A stretch of 64,000 bases of DNA. Source: Labyrinthula sp. Ha (Eukaryota > Sar > Bigyra > Labyrinthulida > Labyrinthulaceae). Positions 57,090 to 64,000 of the stretch are shown one piece after another (the first letter of the stretch is position 1; each line of letters opens with the position of its first letter). Made by a program: the position numbers and the translations under genes. The stretch covers positions 496,001-560,000 of the forward strand of contig JAALGZ010000022.1 in the NCBI GenBank assembly GCA_015227615.1, written 5' to 3'. The notes beneath the pieces were generated by a model. It was not told the DNA's origin and searched no databases. It saw only the letters and a list, made by a program, of their open reading frames with translations.

Positions 57090-58796
57090 ATGACTCAAAT
57101 TTTAAATTTCCCAAAGAAAATACGCGAAAAACCTGGTCTGACCAATAATATTGCACAATTTAACCAATTATTTTCCGATTTCTTCGATCAATTCTACAAC
57201 GTAAGAATGCTAAACAAAGACTCAAAACCTTTCTTTCCTTCTAATCCGTTAACTCCAACGGTCAAATACTATACTCAGCTTATGAATAAAGCAGCGAATG
57301 AGAAAAATATTCCTCTTTGTGAGCAGCATTTCAAAGAGCTGCTTTTTAAAGGTGAACAACCTACGACCGTTACGTTGAATGTTCTCTTGAAGGCTTTCTG
57401 TCTTCGACTCACTTCAAAGTTCTATAAACAGAAAGCATTCACTTTATTTGGTCAAATGACAAATAATTTAAATGGATATACAGCAGATGAGGGTACGTAT
57501 AACATACTAATCGCGTCACTTGCCAAGCAGAAACAATTCGATCAAGCTTTTGACCTAATCAAGCAACAAAAGTTTCGTTTTCTTTCAACAAACAGATCTC
57601 TTTCTTCTTTAATCAAATTTCTTCCGTTAAAAACTTGTGAACAACTTTTTCAAAACTTTTTAAACGATCAAAAAACTTTTTCTTCTGGAAACACTTTTGA
57701 TGGAGTTGATTTGAAAGAGTTCAACATAGATTTAGTTGTGGTGAACACGCTTCTAGCTAAGTTACCCAGTGCTGAGGCTGAGCAGCTTGTATCATATGCT
57801 AAAGATGGTCTAAATCTTGAACCGGATCATAAGACATATTCGATTGTGCTTTCCAAGATATCAACTGAAGATCACGCTGATCGAATTTTTCAAGAATGTT
57901 TGGGAGAAGGTATAACTCCGGATTTGATCTTACTAACAAGTTTATTAAACGCGTATGTATCAGGGACACCACCAAATATTGAGAAAGCAGAAAAACTCTT
58001 TGATGATATGCCGACCAAATATAATGTTGTGCCAGATCTCCGTGTGTATAATTTGTTGATAAAGGGTTATACAAGAAGTGTGCCACCGGAATATGAAAAG
58101 TCATCGAAGCTTCTTTCTGAACTTTTTCAAAAATCGGAGAATCAAGCTCATAATCAACATAGAATACGACGTGGAAAGAAACCCGTAGAGAACAGCTTCA
58201 AACCAAGTGTGGTTACGGTTTCGTCGGTGGTTAATGCATACTGCTCAGCTGGATTAGCTAAAGAAGCTGAAACGATTGCAAGAGAGAGCTTGGCGACGTT
58301 AGATTTGTCCCCAAACTCAACATTGTACAATACTTTGATCAAGGGATATTCTCGATGTAGATGTCAGATTAGAGAAGGAAAATGCAGTTGTCTTGAATGT
58401 ACTTGTTGTGATCCATTAGAAGGGTTACGGTTGGTGAAGGAGATGGAGACTTGGGAGTTGAAGGTGGATAATGTTACAGTAAATACGCTTGTTGACGCGC
58501 TTTGTAGTGCTCGAATGTTTTACAGAGGCAAAAAGGTGATTGACCAAGTGGTTGAAAGTAAAATGATTGAGGTTGAGGTAGAGATGTACAATGTGTTTTT
58601 AAAAGGGTTGCTGAGATACTGTAGCAGAAGGAGAGAATATGGGATTGAAGTTGGAGAGGAAGAACTGAAGGAGGACGAGCTTATATGGAAACTTGTTGAA
58701 GAAGTGAAAGCTGATATCAAGAAACAAGGGTTAAGTACGGATGGAACCACGGATATTGTTTTAAATCGAATAAGTGAGTTGTTAGCCAAAGGGTGA
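57090..58796 (+). CDS. Pentatricopeptide-repeat (PPR) protein
   Basis: This 568-residue protein starts at the first ATG in the frame. From about residue 60 it consists of degenerate 35-residue helical repeats of PPR type. Typical cores are TPTVKYYTQLMNKAANEKN, TTVTLNVLLKAF, ADEGTYNILIASLAKQKQF, DLRVYNLLIKGYTR, NSTLYNTLIKGYSR and VDNVTVNTLVDALCSARM. PPR proteins bind RNA in mitochondria or plastids, where they help process, edit or translate transcripts. The N-terminus is not strongly presequence-like, so organelle targeting is inferred from the family. One repeat carries an unusual cysteine-rich insert (CRCQIREGKCSCLECTCC, near 445-465) resembling a small metal-binding loop. It is followed by an acidic region and a lysine-rich C-terminus. 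No intron is needed. Confidence 0.9.
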   Translation: MTQILNFPKKIREKPGLTNNIAQFNQLFSDFFDQFYNVRMLNKDSKPFFPSNPLTPTVKYYTQLMNKAANEKNIPLCEQHFKELLFKGEQPTTVTLNVLLKAFCLRLTSKFYKQKAFTLFGQMTNNLNGYTADEGTYNILIASLAKQKQFDQAFDLIKQQKFRFLSTNRSLSSLIKFLPLKTCEQLFQNFLNDQKTFSSGNTFDGVDLKEFNIDLVVVNTLLAKLPSAEAEQLVSYAKDGLNLEPDHKTYSIVLSKISTEDHADRIFQECLGEGITPDLILLTSLLNAYVSGTPPNIEKAEKLFDDMPTKYNVVPDLRVYNLLIKGYTRSVPPEYEKSSKLLSELFQKSENQAHNQHRIRRGKKPVENSFKPSVVTVSSVVNAYCSAGLAKEAETIARESLATLDLSPNSTLYNTLIKGYSRCRCQIREGKCSCLECTCCDPLEGLRLVKEMETWELKVDNVTVNTLVDALCSARMFYRGKKVIDQVVESKMIEVEVEMYNVFLKGLLRYCSRRREYGIEVGEEELKEDELIWKLVEEVKADIKKQGLSTDGTTDIVLNRISELLAKG

Positions 58797-60103
58797 TACT
58801 GTTTTTTCTGCTGTTAAACCTAGTATGTTTCAATATTTAAATAGATTAATGTGTTTATTTTCAATCTGTAACTATGATGTAAAAGTTCTGAGACTTTCGC
58901 TAATGAGTGGTGTTATAATACGAGCGTAAGGGTAACAAAGGATTTAAGCATCACAAGTGCTCTTGGAACAAGTTAGTATTGAATATCGCTCCTCATTTCG
59001 TTCTGCTGTGGACTATATGCACATGATCAAAAAATCCCAGTGATTGGAATGGACAACAACAAATGCTTCAGTTAAGACTTTATACTCCATCAGAAAACAA
59101 AATAGCTAAGGTAAGATTGAGATTTGTTTGTAAGCAAAAATAAATTAGATTTGTGCGTGGACAAGGGAGGTTAAATATCAGTGGACTAACATCTTATGGA
59201 GGTAATTTCTTAACTTTTCCCTGCATACTTCTCTGTTATGTTGTTTGCGATGAATAATCAAGTCACTGTTACGGCTTTTTTAGGCGTCGTGAATGTAACA
59301 AAGTTACAAACACGGCTAACTCCAAGATGTAATGAACAGCCAGTGTGTACGGAGTACAAGAGGTCTTTTGTGCCATTCGATCAAATTGCTTGAATTAATT
59401 ATTGGTTATCCATGATTCCAGTATTTCTACGTTTTCAACCTAGATAGTTAGTTTTACCAAGTTTAGCTCTGGTTCAAAGAGTATTAACCCAATTTCTGTT
59501 GTCCTCAGTTTTTGTCTCATATTACAGGTTTAAGTAATACTTTTCATCTCTCTGAACTGGGTCAATACTAAGCTATAAGCGTAACAGATGAAGTCAGATA
59601 GATTAATAGACGATTTAAGTTTTGTCATTTGCGGAATTTGAGTTCATTGGGGACAAATTGTGGTGCCTGTGTGGGGAATTTGTAATGCTTTGACCATAAG
59701 TTAATGATTTTCTTATCAAGAATGTGCTGGACTTGGTGATTCAAAAAATGGAGCGTCTTGCACATCTAGCTTTATTAAAATTCTATGGTGACGACACATT
59801 TGAAGATTGCTGACAACAGTGGTACAATTAGTCTCATATGAAAGCTGAGTTAGGCCCACTCGTATGAATCGTAGAAAGGAAGAGAAAGATGTGATGTGAA
59901 AACAACTAAAGCAATTTAAGTTTTAAAAAATATAACTAACACAGGAGGTAAGCTAAAAACTGAGTTTTCCTTTCCTGAGAAGGAGTTAGATCCAAGAGAA
60001 AGGAAACTTAATAACTAGCGTATTTGCATTGCATGTAGTAAAATAAACCACCTTCTTGTAATATTTACAGTGGTAGATTACTGTAGAGCTAAATTTAAAA
60101 AAA
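58797..60103. other. Intergenic region, nothing recognised
   Basis: This 1.3-kb spacer lies between the PPR and HisG genes, both on the plus strand. Frames are short and no repeat or RNA gene is seen. Confidence 0.55.
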
Positions 60104-61039
60104 ATGAACGGAAGCAAAACAGAAAATAGTCCGATGAACAAAACAACTCAAAACCAGGAAGTTATACGACTTGCTCTTCCAAAGAAAGGTAGATTGTATA
60201 AAGATATTGTTGCTATGCTAGAAGGATCTGGTTTAAAATATGTTCGGCAAAGTAGGCTCGATATCGCTTGGTGTAAAGACCTTCCGGTCCAACTCGTATT
60301 CCTTCCAGCCAAAGACATCGCAACATTTGTTGGAGAAGGTGATATTGATATTGGAATAACTGGTTTGGATATCATTGGAGAAAGTGAAATGTCTTCAAAA
60401 CTTGATATTCTATTACATCTCGGTATCGGGAAGTGCAAATTAGCGCTTCTTGCTCCTGTAAAAGACAATTACTCTTCGTCCAGAGATCTCATTGGAAAAA
60501 GAATCTGTACTTCATTTCCAAATCTCTCCGAAAGTTTTTTTTCTAAGCTTTCAAGTGTTGAAGAAACCAGTGTAAGGTTTGTTTCGGGATCTGTAGAAGC
60601 AAGTTGTAGTCTCGGATTAGCTGATGCAGTTGTTGATCTTGTTGAAACAGGAACAACTATGAAAGCTGCGGGTTTGGAGATTATTGATGAAGTAATGAGT
60701 ACTGAAACAGTTTTAATAAAGAACAAAGGGAAAAGGTCTCAAGAAGCTGAAGCAGTCATTGGTACATTAAAAAAAAGATTTGAAGGATACTTGGCAGCTA
60801 AATTATATAAAATGGTATATTATAATATTCCAGAAGAAAAATTAAATGAAGCAAAAATTATTACACCAGGAAGAAAAGCACCGAGTGTAACAAAAGTTGA
60901 TTTACAGAATGGAGAAAATTGGATTGCTGTTGGGGTGATGGTAAAGAAAGCAGAAGTTGCTGGAGTTATGGATAGGTTGAGTGAAATTGGAGCTACTGAT
61001 ATATTTGTTTTAAAATTAGATAATTGTCGTCTTGATTAA
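60104..61039 (+). CDS. hisG: ATP phosphoribosyltransferase, long form (histidine synthesis, step 1)
   Basis: This 311-residue enzyme joins ATP and PRPP to make phosphoribosyl-ATP, the first and feedback-controlled step of histidine synthesis. The N-terminal domain starts with IRLALPKKGRL (21-31). The PRPP-binding signature ETGTTMKAAGL sits at 181-191. A C-terminal domain of about 75 residues (225-305, ending GATDIFVLKLDN) is the ACT-like regulatory module that marks the long, HisZ-independent form; histidine inhibition is expected from the family. The first 18 residues are polar and lack a plastid or mitochondrial presequence, so a cytosolic location as in fungi (HIS1) is likely, unlike the plastid enzyme of plants. 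No intron is needed. No other histidine gene lies in the window. Confidence 0.96.
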   Translation: MNGSKTENSPMNKTTQNQEVIRLALPKKGRLYKDIVAMLEGSGLKYVRQSRLDIAWCKDLPVQLVFLPAKDIATFVGEGDIDIGITGLDIIGESEMSSKLDILLHLGIGKCKLALLAPVKDNYSSSRDLIGKRICTSFPNLSESFFSKLSSVEETSVRFVSGSVEASCSLGLADAVVDLVETGTTMKAAGLEIIDEVMSTETVLIKNKGKRSQEAEAVIGTLKKRFEGYLAAKLYKMVYYNIPEEKLNEAKIITPGRKAPSVTKVDLQNGENWIAVGVMVKKAEVAGVMDRLSEIGATDIFVLKLDNCRLD

Positions 61040-64000
61040 AGTATAAGAAATAGAAGTATACCCTTATTGGACCAGTACTGGAAAACAAGCCTGAAGAACT
61101 TTGGTGAATTGTATATTCTTAATGTACATTCTAGGCATTTGTAGCTATATACTAAATGTTTTACTGTGAAGGGTTAATTCTTGGGTAGCTTAATAAGCAG
61201 GTTTTGAAAATAAATGGAGAAGTGTTTTATGTACAAACTCGTTCTAAGTGTACTATAAACAATCTTTCGATGATGGAATAGAATCTTAGTAAATATGTAG
61301 TTGGTCAATGAGTGAAATGAATAAGTAATCAAGAGTATGAAATGAACAGGTTTCGATGAATCTAATTCTTTGGTTGATTTTACTTACACAAAAGGGTACT
61401 AATGGATAGGTTATACTATTTGTTCCAAATGTAATTGATAGATTGTCGTTTCAATTTTGGGAATCACTGTGCCCTAAGTTTGAAATTTTAGACTACACTT
61501 AGGCTTAAACTATTTTAGATTAACAGCCATATATTATTTTATTTTATATTGTTCTTGCATTATTTTGGTTTTTCATCTAGCTCTGAACTAGGAGCCCAAG
61601 GTGCTTAACACCATACTGTCTTGTAATCAGAGTGTTTATGTGTTGAGATATTACTAGACTCTAATTTAAAAGAAGTCTTAGATCCTCTCTCCTGCCATTG
61701 TCTTTTGTCTATGGCAATGAAAACTATATTTAGAAAGTATAATGACCTAATGTGGAGCTAGTTGTGAAAGAGAAACTGTCGTGTAATTACTACAAGACAA
61801 CTATTTGTCTAGTATATATAGTCAAGCTCATGTATGTTTCATTTATACAATCCTTTTCAATAACCCGTTGGATATAACCTCATAAACCCCATAAAATATA
61901 TTGCATCCTAGGTTTCTTTCCATATACTAAAAAGAATCTTCTTTTCCTGAGGCATTTTATCTCATAGGGCAGTTCCTACATTTTCTAAAACAGTTTCGTA
62001 TCTTAAATCTTATTTGTTTCATGCAGATTTTTCATATTCAAATCATCTTGAGTCAATAAAGTTAATTTTGGCTTTTGAAATAGTTTTTTCATAACTTAAG
62101 TGTTTTTTGTGACAATATATACAAACAAGGAAACAGGTACAGAGGTATTACTTTAGTTAAACAGCGGTATTTTTCGCAGGTAGTCAAATTGCTTTCTTCT
62201 TTCGTTGGAATAGTTATTCCGATTCTGTAGATGTTCAGGTTTATGTATTACACTAATAAGATTAATGTTAAGAGTAAGGGATTTGAAATAACCTCTGTCT
62301 ATGGGAGCTATAATTTCCCATGCATAATGCCCTTGAGAATTCAAAGAACAACTATGTGCTTTTTCGCAACTATTGTAATTACCATATAGTTTAGCGAAGG
62401 CTCTCTTAAGACCATATTTTGATGTTAGAATACTTAGTTTGTACAAAAAATTATTATTCGATAGAGTAGCACCTTACTTCGCATATATGCCAACATTTTC
62501 TAATATTCTTACACAAACTGCCAACCATAAGACATATTCTCGCTAAATTGTTAAATGTTCATCAATTTTTCTGAAAAGCTAAGTAAGAGGAATGACAGAA
62601 CACAAACCAATATATTAGAGAAAGAGCAACAGCATAACCATATGTTTTAATCAGCACCATCAACTATAGAGCTTAAGATTAGGTCTGCTTCATAGATAAT
62701 TTATTGATAATTGATGTTGCTCATTTTCTTCTTATTGATGATCATTATTGTTGGCAAACCACTCTTATTTATTTTTTATAAGCAGATAATTATCATTACA
62801 TTATTGGACGACAAAACCTTGAACAAAGTGCAAAAAAATCAGCCTAGCACTATATAAGAAACCTTATGGAACGGCTCTATTTTCATAGAACATTCTGAAA
62901 GTACAATGTACTCGAACCATTATCTCTCTTGTATTAGGGTTATCTTAGAGCTCGAGGATAAAAAAGGCATTTTTGGTAATTCAAACCAAGGAGGTTTTGC
63001 CTAACCTTGTATTTATAATCAATTGAAATATAAAATAAAATCAGAGTAAGCAGAAATATAATAAAAAAACAATTAATAATGTCAAATAAATTGCCTAGAT
63101 GGGGATGTTGGATTCTTCAGTTGTGCTGTGAAATATGTTAGGGATCAAGGTATTATTTTTGCGAAGCAAAAACTTTCAAAACCAAAACATTCGTGATTAT
63201 AAGAACTTTTACTTGATAATAAGTATAGCTTAAGATTAAAAGCTCAAATTATATTGTCCCTGTTTCAATATGCTCCCAAACTCTATTATCCATCTCTGAT
63301 ATCCGAAGATTCAAACTAAATTAATGTCTAAATTTCACCTCATCAAGTATTATACCTGCAATTATCACACCAGGAGGAGTTATTTATATTTTTCTATTTT
63401 TCTGGCTGCAACAAAATATATTTTCCCTAAATCACAAAAATAACTTTTTTTCAATATATTTTGCCATTATCTATGGACCTGAGTAATCTAGCTGAAAACA
63501 GATCGCAGATAATATGATTCTACATCTGTGGAAAAAGCAACAGTTTGTTATAAGGAGACATTTTCATAATACTTAATTTCCAAAAATTACACCACCGTTA
63601 CCTGACAACTAATTTACAGTTCCTCGTAACTATATTAAATGAGTTGTGAAAATAGAGCTAACTCTAAAAATTTTGTGTTAATTAATTTTTGTAATACGAC
63701 TAGAACAAAAAACAAATACCAGAATCGACTTTTAATCTTATAGAACTTTAATTAAATACTACCTCCAAATTCTTTGTACTAATGCTTATGCACCTTATTT
63801 AGTTTCTAAAATAATATTTTATGAAGACGAAAACCTTTTTCTTTCTATCGGTTTATCATTATTATATTATTGTATCTAAGGGACTTGAGAGTTGGAGTTC
63901 AAATAATTTCAAACATCACTTTCTTAATGTTGAAAATGAGTTTCAGTAAAGGAGTCATGGAATTATTAATAATAATTGAAATATAAGAGTAAAACAATAT
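61040..64000. other. Terminal intergenic region, nothing recognised
   Basis: The last 3 kb are AT-rich, with one minus-strand frame of 97 codons (62153-62446) that lacks an obvious start context, domain or composition signal. I would not call it a gene without transcript support. No element end or RNA gene is visible. Confidence 0.5.

Noticed and set aside
3209-61039. Non-standard genetic code (ciliate-like), suggested by the tiny introns
   Set aside because: TAA, TAG and TGA all terminate otherwise well-bounded genes, so the standard code fits; the TGA in ROCO copy 2 is better read as a lesion.
62153-62446. 97-codon minus-strand frame near the right end
   Set aside because: No domain, signal peptide or supporting context; the length is possible by chance over 3 kb of AT-rich DNA.

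Overview
This is nuclear DNA of an AT-rich single-celled eukaryote with the standard genetic code; TAA, TAG and TGA all end genes here. The most telling trait is intron size. Wherever two reading frames of one protein can be joined, the GT..AG intron is only about 27-35 nt. I place 18 such introns: seven in the first LRR-ROCO gene, six in the second, one in the ABCF gene, one in a LEM-like gene, two in a lactamase-fold gene and two in a giant secreted-protein gene (one of those two has alternative donors). Together with LRR-ROCO genes built one repeat per exon, and a giant protein of FG-GAP-like, Calx-beta and YHYH modules, a stramenopile is my best guess. That is inference: tiny introns are known from Blastocystis and LRR-per-exon ROCO genes from the brown alga Ectocarpus, but no marker gene here settles the lineage.

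Layout. 1-3.2 kb: no gene seen. 3.2-6.1 kb: an apparently intact LRR-Roc-COR GTPase. 8.2-13.2 kb: a whole-looking Ty1/copia element on the minus strand with 300-bp LTRs and 5-bp target duplications. 14.5-17.8 kb: an ABCF1-type ATPase and a coiled-coil protein in tandem. 20.1-21.8 kb: phosphopantothenoylcysteine decarboxylase convergent with a LEM-like nuclear protein. 23.9-24.6 kb: an unknown protein. 25.9-35.5 kb: a secreted modular protein of about 3,150 residues on the minus strand. 35.6-38.2 kb: a dense cluster of a LACTB2-like hydrolase, a polyprenol-reductase-like enzyme (overlapping it tail to tail by 6 bp) and a small basic protein. 39.5 kb: a solo LTR. 40.9-41.5 kb: a secreted eight-cysteine protein. 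45.0-47.4 kb: a second LRR-ROCO gene with two lesions. 50.0-52.2 kb: a decayed hAT transposon. 55.7 kb: a second solo LTR. 57.1-58.8 kb: a PPR protein. 60.1-61.0 kb: the long form of ATP phosphoribosyltransferase (HisG/HIS1). The rest is AT-rich intergenic DNA.

The housekeeping genes are unlinked in function: coenzyme A synthesis, histidine synthesis, dolichol formation, translation and organelle RNA. The most interesting system is the ROCO pair. Every placed intron in the repeat region of both copies is phase 2 and falls at the same point of the leucine-rich repeat, so each internal exon is a symmetric cassette that can be gained, lost or swapped without breaking the frame. This is the architecture expected of an exon-shuffling receptor family.
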